NCBI GenBank assembly: GCA_958295735.1
Contig: OY282369.1
Location: 1,224,161 to 1,288,160, forward strand
DNA length: 64,000 bases
Reading direction: 5' to 3'
From: an uncultured Candidatus Cenarchaeum sp.
Lineage (GTDB): Archaea > Thermoproteota > Nitrososphaeria > Nitrososphaerales > Nitrosopumilaceae
Positions within the stretch are counted from its first letter, which is position 1; every line of letters starts with the position of its first letter. Shown here one piece after another: positions 42,961 through 51,086 of this stretch. Below the pieces are notes generated by a model. The model saw nothing but the letters and a program-made list of their open reading frames with translations, was not told the DNA's origin and did no database searches. A program made the translations under genes and the position numbers.

Positions 42961-45019
42961 GTACACACTTACCTCCCCCCCCTCCCGCCGCGCGCCGCGC
43001 GCCCGGACCTCCCCGATCGGCCCGCGCGCCGCGCGATCGCGGCCGGAGCGGGGATCCGTCGGCGGATGACCGCCCCGATCGGCCCGCGCGCCGCGCGATC
43101 GCGGCCAAGTTCGGGGCATTCCGGCGCGCGGCCGCCCCGGTACGGCGATCCGTCCCGATGCCGGACGCGGGCTGACGCCGCCCGCGCGCGCCCGGCAGAT
43201 CCGCTGGGGCCGGTCAGGCGGATGCCGCTGCCGGAGCCGGCGCCCGCCCCGCCGCGGAGCCGGGCGGGCGCACCAGCCCGGATGCGGGGGCATCGAAGAC
43301 GCACCAGTCGGGCCCGGCCCACGGGCCGGGGTCGAACATGTTCCAGTCGGGGTTGCGGGCGATCTCGGTGAAGGCCCTTCCCGCGAACATGCCGTTCATG
43401 CGGGCGGTGCCCCCGATCGTGATAATCCTGGAGAACGCCTCGCGCCCCTCCGGCGTGGAGATCATGCGGTGGTTGTTGCGATGCGTCACTATGTTGTCGC
43501 GTATGGCGAGCTCGGCGGCGTTGTTGTGTGGCGGCATGCCGCGGAATCCCAGGAACGTGAGCACGTACGGCGCGGCGTTGGACAGATGCGTCTTGAGCTT
43601 GCCTTCCGGGTACGCCGACACGGCGTCGTGGAACTCCCTGCCGAGGTACATCACGGTGAACGGCGCCAGCGCCGGCACGGTGCTTATCTTGCGGTAGTAT
43701 CCCAGGAGCCAGTTGTGCCTCGCCTCGTCCTCCGGGCCGCCGTCCACGGCGGCGGACTCGCTCCTGGCGAGCAGGTGCCTCCAGCACCTCTGCAGATGCC
43801 GGAACCACGCGCGGTACGCCGGCAGCCCGTCGGCCACCACCGCCCCGCGGGGCAGCCAGCCGAAGTGCTCGTCCAGGACTGCCGCCCCCCGGGTGGGCGC
43901 GAAGTGCACCCACATGACCTTGCCCGCGATGGCCACCCACACGTAGCCCGTCCTGCCCAGCACGCCGATCTTGAAGCCGGTCTCGTCCATCTGCGCGAAC
44001 GCGCTCTTGCCGAGCGCCCGCTTGATGTCCTCCAGCTGCTTCCCCGACGCGCCCGCCACGGCCTGGATGGCCCTCGCCACGGCCGCCGCCGAGACGCGGA
44101 AGTAGAGCATGGATTCGATGAAATGCGCGATCTTCGCGGCCGTGACGCCCGCCATGTAGAGCTCCACGATGAGGCCGATCGCCTTCGGGCCGAACGAGGT
44201 GCCCTTCGGGAACGGCGCCCAGGCCTCGGAGTGCTTCCCGCACGCGCCGCACCAGCCCTGCCCCACCTCGATCATCGCGGTGATCGCGGGCCAGTTCTGA
44301 TCGAAGTCGTTGACCAGTTTCCGCCAGCTCGTGAACCTCTCCAGCGGGCCGCCGCATCCGTCGCACTCCAGGATCCCGTACCCGATGGTGAACGCGGGCT
44401 TGTTGCAGTGCGAGACGCCCTTGTGCCCCTCGGGCGGGCCCATCTTGCGCGGGGCGCCGCCGTCCGGAGGCGCGGGCTTGCCGTCGCTCCCGGCCCCGTC
44501 GCTCCCCTTGTAGCCCCGCTCCTTGCGCCAGGCGTTCCGCCGGGGGCCGTACGTGGTGAGGGTCGACGAGGGCGCGTTCGGGCCGTCGCACACGGCGAGC
44601 CTGGCCGCCTGCTCGGCGGCCTCGGCCTTCAGCCCGGCGTTCTCGGCTTCCAGCTTTGCGTTATTTTCAAACGCCGCCGCCAGTTCCTTGCGCAGCAGCG
44701 CCCGCTCCGTCGCGCCGGCATTCAGTACCGCGATCTCGGCCGCCTGCTCCGCGACCTTGGCTTCCAGCCCGGCGATCTTTTCCAACGCGCCGCCAGTTCC
44801 TTGCGCAGCGGCGCCGCCACGGATTCCGCCATGCGGCAGGCCCAAACCCGCCACAATTATACAAATCGACTTCTTAGGCCAGCCTAAGCTTGCGCGGCGC
44901 GCGGGCCCGTTCGGGCGGCCAAGTCGCGGCGGGAGGGGGGGGAGCAAGATGAACGCGGCCTCCGCCTTTGTGTTTTTCAGGCGGCCAAGTCGCGGCGGGA
45001 GGGGGGGGTAAGTGTGTAC
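42961..45019 (-). mobile_element. IS66-type element A, copy 2
   Basis: Inverted termini GTACACACTTACCTCCCC at both ends are flanked by the exact 8-bp duplication CAAGCGGG (42953-42960 and 45020-45027). It inserted directly beside the right end of element C, using bases of that element's own target duplication. It is 2059 bp long and lacks the IS630 found in copy 1. Confidence 0.94.
43214..44854 (-). CDS. IS66-type transposase, element A copy 2 (N-terminal frameshift likely)
   Basis: The DDE core is intact: MDETGFKIGVLG, VADGLPAYRAW with QRCWRHLLA, HNNAAELAIRD, preceded by GAPRKMGPPEGHKGVSH and the zinc finger. Compared with copy 1, one C is missing in the early GAACTGGCGGC(C)GCG stretch, so the native start MYNCGGFGPA is in another frame. 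Translation in this frame needs the GTG at 44854 or another start, giving a changed first 30 residues. It may be inactive or N-terminally altered. Confidence 0.8.
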   Translation of the reverse strand: MAGLGLPHGGIRGGAAAQGTGGALEKIAGLEAKVAEQAAEIAVLNAGATERALLRKELAAAFENNAKLEAENAGLKAEAAEQAARLAVCDGPNAPSSTLTTYGPRRNAWRKERGYKGSDGAGSDGKPAPPDGGAPRKMGPPEGHKGVSHCNKPAFTIGYGILECDGCGGPLERFTSWRKLVNDFDQNWPAITAMIEVGQGWCGACGKHSEAWAPFPKGTSFGPKAIGLIVELYMAGVTAAKIAHFIESMLYFRVSAAAVARAIQAVAGASGKQLEDIKRALGKSAFAQMDETGFKIGVLGRTGYVWVAIAGKVMWVHFAPTRGAAVLDEHFGWLPRGAVVADGLPAYRAWFRHLQRCWRHLLARSESAAVDGGPEDEARHNWLLGYYRKISTVPALAPFTVMYLGREFHDAVSAYPEGKLKTHLSNAAPYVLTFLGFRGMPPHNNAAELAIRDNIVTHRNNHRMISTPEGREAFSRIITIGGTARMNGMFAGRAFTEIARNPDWNMFDPGPWAGPDWCVFDAPASGLVRPPGSAAGRAPAPAAASA

Positions 45020-45070
45020 CAAGCGGGCCGCTAAAAGTATTTTACCATTAGCGACGGGGGCGCCTTGGAT

Positions 45071-45232
45071 ATGCTCGGCATACTGATCATGTTCTTTGCT
45101 ACTGTTGGCGTCGCCGCCTTTGCAGTCACTTGTATTTGGATGTCAATCGGCGCTTCACAAGATCAAACTGTCAACGAGTGCAATTTGTCGGCTCACATCT
45201 GTGAGAAAATCAAAGGTTGGCTTCTTGAGTAG
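45071..45232 (+). CDS. Low-G+C small membrane protein (53 aa)
   Basis: This 53-residue ORF begins MLGILIMFFATVGVAAFAVT and has one transmembrane segment and a short polar tail with two Cys (ECNLSAHICEK). It has low G+C and a T-rich AGTATTTTACC about 27 bp upstream. It was probably adjacent to the gene at 40584 before elements C and A inserted. Unknown function. Confidence 0.5.
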   Translation: MLGILIMFFATVGVAAFAVTCIWMSIGASQDQTVNECNLSAHICEKIKGWLLE

Positions 45233-45620
45233 GGAGTCGTGGAGTTTCAAGAGAGCCGCGAGTGGTGAATTCGGTAGTGGGATCGATTGGGTAGAGGAAG
45301 CATGCCTCTAGTCCATCTCACAATTACGCCTACGACGGCCGCGGCGCGGCGGTTTTTCACGCCTAAAATTCGAGTTATGTGATGCGCTACAGACCTCAGG
45401 GCAGATAAACGCGGTCAGAACGTTTGTTGATCCTCTGAACAGGCTGGCAGGACGGGCCGCTCCGGAGCCTGCGTGCGGACCGGTGTCCACGCGGCCCGGC
45501 GCACGGCATCAATCACGGCAGGCCGGGGGGCCGATGCTGTTCAATACGCCACGCCGCGCTGCGCCGCGCGGCGGGCGCCCCGCTCAAAAGACTATTAACG
45601 CGCCTGCCCCCGCCGCCTGC
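45233..45620. other. Gap before cyclophilin gene
   Basis: About 390 bp. The first half is relatively A+T-rich and may hold decayed coding sequence, but no family is recognisable. A TATA-like CTATTAA at 45593-45599 precedes the cyclophilin start. Confidence 0.4.
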
Positions 45621-46100
45621 GTGGCCGGCGCCAGCATAGAGACGGACTTCGGGAGGATCGACTTCAGGCTCCTGCCCGAGCTGGCCCCCGAGACGGTGCG
45701 CAACTTTGAGCGGCTCGCCGGCTCGGGCTTTTACGACGGCACCCTGTTCCACCGCGTCATCCCAGGCTTCATGATACAGGGCGGCGACCCCAATACCAAG
45801 GGCGCGGACAGGGGGTCCTGGGGGACGGGGGGGCCCGGGTACACCATAAAGGCCGAGTTCAGCTCGAAGCCCCACAGGAGGGGCGTGGTGTCCATGGCCA
45901 GGGCGGCGGATCCCGACAGCGCGGGCTCGCAGTTCTTCATAGTGACCTCGGACAGCCCCTTCCTGGACGGGCAGTACACCGCGTTCGGGGAGGTGTCCGG
46001 GGGGATGGACGCGGCCGACCGCATAGCGAACCTCCCGAGGGACGGCAGCGACTGCCCGAAGGAGGAGGCCCGGATGCGGCGGGTCGCCGTGTCGCGGTGA
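45621..46100 (+). CDS. Cyclophilin-type peptidyl-prolyl cis-trans isomerase
   Basis: The GTG at 45621 gives 159 residues, the usual single-domain length, and lies 22 bp after a TATA-like CTATTAA. The longer upstream frame is not native. Motifs: LFHRVIPGFMIQGGDP with the catalytic Arg near residue 42, SAGSQFFIVTSDSPFLDGQYTAFG near 105. It catalyses proline isomerisation in protein folding and is probably cytoplasmic since no signal peptide is present. Its stop overlaps the GTG start of the next gene (GTGA). Confidence 0.92.
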   Translation: MAGASIETDFGRIDFRLLPELAPETVRNFERLAGSGFYDGTLFHRVIPGFMIQGGDPNTKGADRGSWGTGGPGYTIKAEFSSKPHRRGVVSMARAADPDSAGSQFFIVTSDSPFLDGQYTAFGEVSGGMDAADRIANLPRDGSDCPKEEARMRRVAVSR

Positions 46101-47011
46101 CCGGATCGCGGCTGCGCCCCTGCGCGGCCGCCGCGGTAGCGCTGCTGGCCGCCGGGTTGCCCGCGTGGGCGGCGGGCCAGGAGCAGGCCGCGGAGAGGAT
46201 CGACGTCACGATGTCGGACTCGGGCGGGGCGGAGGTGGTGCACTCGGTTGCGGGGGGCGGCGAGAAGGCCGTCGCCCTGATCGCCGGCGCCTCCCCTTCG
46301 GACGTCGTGGTGGAGGACGCGGACGGCGACGTAATACGGCACTCGGCGGAGGGAGAGCGCGCGGTGGCGTTTACGGCACCCGATGCGGCGTACGTCAAGT
46401 ACGGCCTGGACGGGGCCGCGCCGGCGGAGGGGGGAGGGCCGGCTTTGGCCTGGAGGTTCTTCCACCCGGCCACCACCACGTTCCACCTGCCCGGGTCCGT
46501 GCGGCTGGCCTTCGTGAACGACAGGCCGCTGTACTTCGCGGAGGGGGGCGGCTCGTTCAACTGCCACGGGTGCCAGATGGTGCTGGAGTTCGTGCCCGGC
46601 CAGGAGGCCGAGGTGCGCCGCATAGCGTGGGAGGACGGCAGGGAGTTCGAGGTGGAGGTGTGGGCGACCCCGGGGCCGGGGCGGATGGTGCTGGACCAGC
46701 CGGCGCGCAGCATAGAGTACGAGTTCGGGGGGCCGGAGCGGTGGGTGACCCTGGTGCTCCCGCACGAGCTCCTCGGGGGGCCGTACCAGGCGCAGGTGGA
46801 CGGCGAGCGGATCCGGTCGTCCGTGTTCGACGCGGGGGGCAACAGGTCGGGGGTGAGCCTGAGGCTGTCGGGCGAGGGGACCGCGGCCATAACCGGCGCC
46901 TCGGTGATCCCGGAGTTCCCCGCCGCCGCGCCGGCCCTGGCCGCCGCGGTCGCCGCAGCGGTGGCGGCGGCGTGGCGGGCGGGGCCCGCGCTCGGCCGCG
47001 CGCCGCCCTAG
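46097..47011 (+). CDS. Exported protein with PEF-CTERM-like C-terminal signal
   Basis: The 304-residue protein has an N-terminal signal peptide (PCAAAAVALLAAGLPAWAAG), a beta-rich extracellular part and a C-terminal VIPEFPAAAPALAAAVAAAV segment followed by Arg. The IPEF plus hydrophobic tail resembles archaeosortase-processed PEF/PEFG-CTERM anchors of Thaumarchaeota. A CHGC pair (residues near 155) may bind metal. It is coupled to the cyclophilin by a GTGA overlap. Function unknown. Confidence 0.65.
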   Translation: MTGSRLRPCAAAAVALLAAGLPAWAAGQEQAAERIDVTMSDSGGAEVVHSVAGGGEKAVALIAGASPSDVVVEDADGDVIRHSAEGERAVAFTAPDAAYVKYGLDGAAPAEGGGPALAWRFFHPATTTFHLPGSVRLAFVNDRPLYFAEGGGSFNCHGCQMVLEFVPGQEAEVRRIAWEDGREFEVEVWATPGPGRMVLDQPARSIEYEFGGPERWVTLVLPHELLGGPYQAQVDGERIRSSVFDAGGNRSGVSLRLSGEGTAAITGASVIPEFPAAAPALAAAVAAAVAAAWRAGPALGRAPP

Positions 47012-47178
47012 TCGGACGCCGAGTCGCAGGCGCACAGCCCGCACTCGTCCACCGGCGAGCCGCACACGGCGCACTTTTCCCCGTAGTCGACCTCCCAGGG
47101 CTCCTTGCCGAACAGCCGGTAGTGCTCGTCTATCTCCTCCGGTATGGGATCGCCGGAGCCCTTTCCGTCCCCGCCCAT
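47008..47178 (-). CDS. Small zinc-ribbon protein (56 aa)
   Basis: Starts MGGDGKGSGDPIPEEIDEHY and contains EKCAVCGSPVDECGLCAC, a Cys4 zinc ribbon. It overlaps the end of the PEF-CTERM-like gene tail to tail by 3 bp. The acidic N-terminus with PxEEIDEHYRLFGKEPW looks like a conserved thaumarchaeal small protein. Function unknown. Confidence 0.6.
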   Translation of the reverse strand: MGGDGKGSGDPIPEEIDEHYRLFGKEPWEVDYGEKCAVCGSPVDECGLCACDSASD

Positions 47179-47311
47179 CCGCGGATCTCCCGCGCCGGGA
47201 GTTAAAGGTGGTTCGGCGGCGCGCCCGGAGCCGGCGCGCGCCGCGGGCGGCCCGCTGCCGCCGCGCGGGGCCCGCTTTTGCCCGGGGGCGGTCCCGGAAC
47301 CCCGGGGGCGG

Positions 47312-47920
47312 TCAGGCGCGGATCTCGGGGACGGGGCGCGGCCCCGCGCGGATCTCGGGGACGGGGCGCGGCCCCGCGGAATAGTAGATCCGGCACCCGC
47401 GCGAGTCCCTGACCAGCTCCCGCCCCAGGGCCATCTCCGAGAGCGCCCGGGACACGTCCATCGCGCTGGCGCCCCACCCGCGCTCGCGGAGGCGCTCGGC
47501 CGCGTCCAGCGCCGTCCTGGGAGAGTCGAAGAACGAGCCGGAACCCAGCGCGCGGAGGCGCCCCCTCACGTCCGGCGGCGGGGCGGCATCCTCCTCCTCG
47601 AACTCGGGCTCCGGCGCCTCCGCGTCGTCCAGGCAGTCCAGCACGGACGACACGTCGGGAGCCTTGTCCGCCGGAGGGGCGGGCGCTCCCGCCGCCTCGG
47701 CGGGCGGCAGGGGGGAACAGTGTGAAGGGGGAGCGGAGGCAAGGAGAACAGCCTCCGCCCGGGGCGGCGCGGCAACCGGAGGGGAGGCCTCGGTGGTTGC
47801 CCCGCGCGCATATCTGGCCAGGGCCGCAACTATCCCGGCGGCGTTCTCGTTGTCCACGCGGAAGTCTCTGGACTCGATCTCAACCTCGCCGTCCCCCAGT
47901 CGTACTCTGACCCTGGCCAC
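47312..47920 (-). CDS. Uncharacterised protein with winged-helix-like C-terminal domain
   Basis: 202 residues. The N-terminal beta-like VRVRLGDGEVEIESRDF, a long Pro/Ala-rich linker and a C-terminal FFDSPRTALDAAERLRERGW..VSRALSEMALG..L.R region, suggesting a winged helix, are visible. A TATA-like GCTAAATC at 47941-47948 fits the ATG. The C-terminus ends in two copies of GPRPVPEIRA, encoded by a 30-bp tandem repeat. Function unknown, possibly DNA- or protein-binding. Confidence 0.6.
   Translation of the reverse strand: MARVRVRLGDGEVEIESRDFRVDNENAAGIVAALARYARGATTEASPPVAAPPRAEAVLLASAPPSHCSPLPPAEAAGAPAPPADKAPDVSSVLDCLDDAEAPEPEFEEEDAAPPPDVRGRLRALGSGSFFDSPRTALDAAERLRERGWGASAMDVSRALSEMALGRELVRDSRGCRIYYSAGPRPVPEIRAGPRPVPEIRA
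47316..47375 (-). repeat. 30-bp in-frame tandem repeat, two exact units
   Basis: Unit GCGCGGATCTCGGGGACGGG plus ten more bases, duplicated exactly; encodes GPRPVPEIRA twice at the C-terminus of the 202-aa protein. Confidence 0.9.
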
Positions 47921-47994
47921 GCCATACCCTCGCGGTGCCGGGATTTAGCCTGGCGGGTAAGAAAAGTTCGCGATTTGGTGAATAACTGTTCACA

Positions 47995-48133
47995 AGGCGG
48001 GCCCTTTCCCCCCCCCCCCCGCCGCCGGACTGCCGCCGATGCCGCATTCCCAGCACGAGGCGGGCCCTTTCCCCCCCCCCCCCCGCCGCCGGACTGCCGC
48101 CGATGCCGCATTCCCAGCACGAGGCGGGCCCTC
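47995..48133. repeat. 63/64-bp tandem repeat with C-runs, about 2.2 units
   Basis: The unit starts AGGCGGGCCCTTTCCCCC and ends CGCATTCCCAGCACG. The C-run length differs between units. Non-coding, between two divergently transcribed genes. Confidence 0.9.
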
Positions 48134-48273
48134 CCCCGAAGCGCGGGTCCGGATCCCGGCGCCCCCGCCCGCGCGGGCGGGCGGGCGCCGGGATGCCGGC
48201 CGATCCGGCCCCGAGGGGCCGGCCCCGCGCGGCGGCGCCATGTGGTTAAAAGGCAATCCCGCGAGGGGTAGGC

Positions 48274-48735
48274 ATGGAAACGAGAAGGAAGGTCATAATA
48301 CTGGTCGCGGTGGCGGCCGGGCTGGGCGCGCTGGGCTACTCGCAGTACGCGTCGGCCTCGCACATAGGGGTGGAGGTGACGCAGAGCAGGCTCGTGGAGG
48401 AGACCGCCAGCGGGTCGTCGTACGCGCTGGAGCTGGAGTTCGACAACCCGTCCCTGCTGTACCTGACGGCCGGCGAGACCGAGTTCATGGTGACGGCGGA
48501 CGGGCAGCGCATAGGCGACGGCAGGCTGGAGGCGTTCACCCTCCCGGCCATGGACAGCGCCGCCGTGAGCGGCACGTTCGTGGTGGATCCGGAGGGCGGG
48601 ACGTACGAGGGCGGGGAGCCGGACGTGCGCATAATGGGGGTGACCACGTACGACATGCTGTTCACCACCGTCGACGTCCCGTTCGTGTACCGCCCGACCG
48701 GCGAGCAGGCAAGGGCATTTATAGAAAGCCGCTAG
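48274..48735 (+). CDS. Membrane-anchored LEA14/WHy-like protein
   Basis: The 153-residue protein begins METRRKVIILVAVAAGLGAL, an uncleaved N-terminal anchor, followed by a beta-sandwich-like domain with LELEFDNPSLLYLTAGETEFMV, reminiscent of LEA14/WHy folds. TATA-like GTTAAAAG at 48245-48252 fits the ATG. Probably extracytoplasmic and stress-related by family resemblance; low certainty for function. Confidence 0.6.
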   Translation: METRRKVIILVAVAAGLGALGYSQYASASHIGVEVTQSRLVEETASGSSYALELEFDNPSLLYLTAGETEFMVTADGQRIGDGRLEAFTLPAMDSAAVSGTFVVDPEGGTYEGGEPDVRIMGVTTYDMLFTTVDVPFVYRPTGEQARAFIESR

Positions 48736-48744
48736 ACCGGCGCC

Positions 48745-49641
48745 GTGCTGACCGTCTTCGGCTCGGCCGTGCTGGACACCATACGGACGCCGGCCAGGAC
48801 CGTCCGCGGGGTGATGGGCGGCGCCGCGCTGTACGCCGGCATGTCCGCCGGGCTTTTCGCGAGGACGGGGCTGGTGGCGGCAGTCGGGACGGACTTTCCT
48901 TCCAGGCACCGCCGCGTGCTGGCCTCGCGGATGGACCTGGGCGGGCTCGCGACCATACGCGGCAGGACGTTCCGGTACGAGTGCAGGTACGACAAGTCGC
49001 TGGCAAGCAGGGAGAGCCTCAGGGTGGAGATGAACGTGGCGGCCGGGTTCCGGCCCGAGATACCCGAGGCGTACCGGCGGTCAAGGTTCGTGTACCTGGC
49101 GAACAACGACCCCGAGCAGAACCTGGAGGCGCTGGCCGGCTTCGACAGGGTCAGGTTCTCCATGTGCGACACCATAGACTACTGGATCGAGAACAAGAGG
49201 GACGCGCTGGTGAAGCTGATACGGTCGGTCGACGCGCTGGTCGTCAACGAGTGGGAGGCCAGGATGCTCGCCGGCGAGGAGAGCCTGGCGAGGTGCGCCA
49301 GGCACGTGATGCGGCGCTGGGGGGCCTCGTACGTGGTCATAAAAAAGGCGGAGCACGGCGCCCTCGCGTTCCACGGGGACGAGGTGTTCGCCGCGCCGGG
49401 GTTCCTCCTGGAGAAGCCCGTCGATCCCACGGGCGCGGGGGACGCGTTCGCCGGCGCCCTCATAGGCAGGATGGCCGCGGGGAACCGCGCCACGTTCGCC
49501 GCCATGAGGAAGGCCATGGCCTACGCCAACGCGGCCGGCTCCTTCGCCGTGGAGGGCTACGGCATGGGCGGGCTGGCGCGGGCCGGCCGCGGGGAAGTAG
49601 AAGAGCGGGTCGCGGAGTACGCGCGGATGACCAGGCCCTGA
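48745..49641 (+). CDS. PfkB-family carbohydrate kinase
   Basis: The 298-residue protein starts at GTG; TATA-like CATTTATAG lies in the end of the preceding gene, 23-31 bp upstream. It has the ribokinase fold: MGGAALYAGMSAGLFA near residue 24 (substrate-binding Gly-Gly), VVNEWEARMLAG near 168 and DPTGAGDAFAGALIG near 229 with the catalytic Asp and anion hole. Substrate unknown; nucleosides, ribose or heptose phosphates are options, and gmhA elsewhere makes a heptose substrate conceivable. Confidence 0.85.
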   Translation: MLTVFGSAVLDTIRTPARTVRGVMGGAALYAGMSAGLFARTGLVAAVGTDFPSRHRRVLASRMDLGGLATIRGRTFRYECRYDKSLASRESLRVEMNVAAGFRPEIPEAYRRSRFVYLANNDPEQNLEALAGFDRVRFSMCDTIDYWIENKRDALVKLIRSVDALVVNEWEARMLAGEESLARCARHVMRRWGASYVVIKKAEHGALAFHGDEVFAAPGFLLEKPVDPTGAGDAFAGALIGRMAAGNRATFAAMRKAMAYANAAGSFAVEGYGMGGLARAGRGEVEERVAEYARMTRP

Positions 49642-49742
49642 GGCCCGCGGGGGGAGGGGCGGGCGCGGGTTCGCGCTGGCGCGAAAGCGGCCCGGGTTCG
49701 CGCTTCGGGGGGGCGCCGTCCCCGCGCGGGCGCTGCCGCTGA

Positions 49743-49750
49743 ATATTTTT
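49743..49750 (+). promoter_or_regulatory. TATA-like box for DUF262 copy 1
   Basis: ATATTTTT lies 19-26 bp before GTG at 49769. It overlaps the upstream ATG at 49751, which argues against that ATG. The matching TTTTATGCGC sits before copy 2. Confidence 0.55.
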
Positions 49751-49768
49751 ATGCGCGCCCCCGGCAAC

Positions 49769-49858
49769 GTGGCCGTGGAACCGGCAGGGCAGGACGGCGT
49801 GGCCGTGGAACCGGCAGGGCAGGACGGCGTGGCCGTGGAACCGGCAGGGCAGGACGGC
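49769..49858 (+). repeat. 30-bp in-frame tandem repeat, three exact units
   Basis: Unit GTGGCCGTGGAACCGGCAGG plus ten bases, three identical copies, encoding VAVEPAGQDG at the N-terminus of DUF262 copy 1. Confidence 0.95.
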
Positions 49859-50914
49859 GGTAATCAAGAATGGTTGCAGGAGGAGCCGCAGGAAGTGGCC
49901 ACCCCTAGGGAATACGACGTCATGACGATGCCGGCAGATTACACGCTGGAGGATCTCCACAGCAAGTGGCGCAATCGGGAGATCGCCTGGCCAGAATCCC
50001 AGCGCAGAGACGCGTGGTCCATCACGCAGGCATCCCGGCTTATTGAGTCGATCGTCATGGGATTGCCCGTGCCTCCGGTTTTCTTCTACATAGACGCGGA
50101 AGAAAAGACGCTCGTGGTGGACGGCGTGCAACGCTTGAGAAGCATCTTTGGTTTTTTCGAGGGGTATTTCGGGGACGAAAACGTGAAGAAGCGGCCCGTC
50201 TTCAGGCTGCGCGGCATCAACAAGGACAGCAGGCTGTACGACAAGGAGTTTGAAGATCTTGATTTGGATGACCAGCTAAGACTCAAAAATACCGCTTTCC
50301 GGGCCATCCTCATCAGGCAACTGCAACCGAGCGACCACACCATGATATATCACGTGTTTGAACGCCTCAACACTGGAAGGGTGACACGGAAAGATCAGGA
50401 GATACGCAACTGCGTATACGAAGGCAAGCTCAACGACCTGCTGGCGGACATCAACTGGACCGCAGAGTGGAGGAAGATACTGGGCAGGCCGAAACCGGAC
50501 GAACGAAAAAGAGACGTGCAGCTCATACTGAGGTACACGGCCTTGTTCCACAGTGGAGCAGACTACCGCGCGCCGATGAAGGACTTCATGTCCAGATTTA
50601 TGAGCGAGAAGAGGGATCCGTCGGACGAATTCATCAGGTCGGAGAGGAGGAGGTTTGACGATACGTGCAGGCTCGTGCTTGCAAGGCTTGGAGAGAAGCC
50701 GTTCCACCAAGCCCGGGCCCTCAACGCGGCGGTGTTTGACTCGATGTTTGTGGCATTTGCGCGAAACTTGGACTCTTGCCCAACGGACATCGCGAAACGG
50801 GCCGAAAACCTGCGCAACAGCCAAGAGTTCCAGAGGCACACGACCCACGCGACCACGGACGGCACGGCCGTGCGCGCCAGGCTGGACCTTGCGCGGAGAT
50901 CGCTGTTTGAGTGA
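49769..50914 (+). CDS. DUF262 (ParB/GmrS-like) protein, copy 1
   Basis: The GTG at 49769 is chosen because the TATA-like box overlaps the ATG at 49751. 381 residues: three copies of VAVEPAGQDG, then a DUF262 domain with SITQASRLIESIVMGLPVPP and LVVDGVQRLRSIFGFFEG. The first motif, canonical IPxFQRxYVW, has become WPESQRRDAW. DUF262 is the NTP-hydrolysing/ParB-like half of GmrSD-type IV systems; here no DUF1524 HNH domain follows. Downstream is a broken HEPN gene, so this copy has probably lost its effector and is diverging. Confidence 0.75.
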   Translation: MAVEPAGQDGVAVEPAGQDGVAVEPAGQDGGNQEWLQEEPQEVATPREYDVMTMPADYTLEDLHSKWRNREIAWPESQRRDAWSITQASRLIESIVMGLPVPPVFFYIDAEEKTLVVDGVQRLRSIFGFFEGYFGDENVKKRPVFRLRGINKDSRLYDKEFEDLDLDDQLRLKNTAFRAILIRQLQPSDHTMIYHVFERLNTGRVTRKDQEIRNCVYEGKLNDLLADINWTAEWRKILGRPKPDERKRDVQLILRYTALFHSGADYRAPMKDFMSRFMSEKRDPSDEFIRSERRRFDDTCRLVLARLGEKPFHQARALNAAVFDSMFVAFARNLDSCPTDIAKRAENLRNSQEFQRHTTHATTDGTAVRARLDLARRSLFE

Positions 50915-51086
50915 CTCAGACGAGACGGAGCGGAAGCCGAGATAGGAATTGTCAGACATCATCCCAACACCGCATGCATGCGTAAAACTCGGATCGAAGC
51001 GCTTCTGACCTGTGCTCTTCTTGTCCACATGTGCGGCGTATGCGAGGAAGAGATCCTCTGGGCCGCCATTAGCAGGGCGACCAGCG
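50915..51086 (+). pseudogene. Remnant of HEPN partner gene (copy 1)
   Basis: DNA after the copy 1 DUF262 stop matches the 5' part of the intact HEPN gene, including CTCGGATCGAAGCGCTTCTG and GCTCTTCTTGTCC. Frameshifts have destroyed the reading frame, and it ends at the IS66-type remnant. This shows the DUF262-HEPN pair was duplicated as a unit and one partner was then lost. Confidence 0.75.

Noticed and set aside
45483-45620. Longer start for cyclophilin
   Set aside because: The GTG at 45621 is 22 bp after a TATA-like box and gives normal family length.
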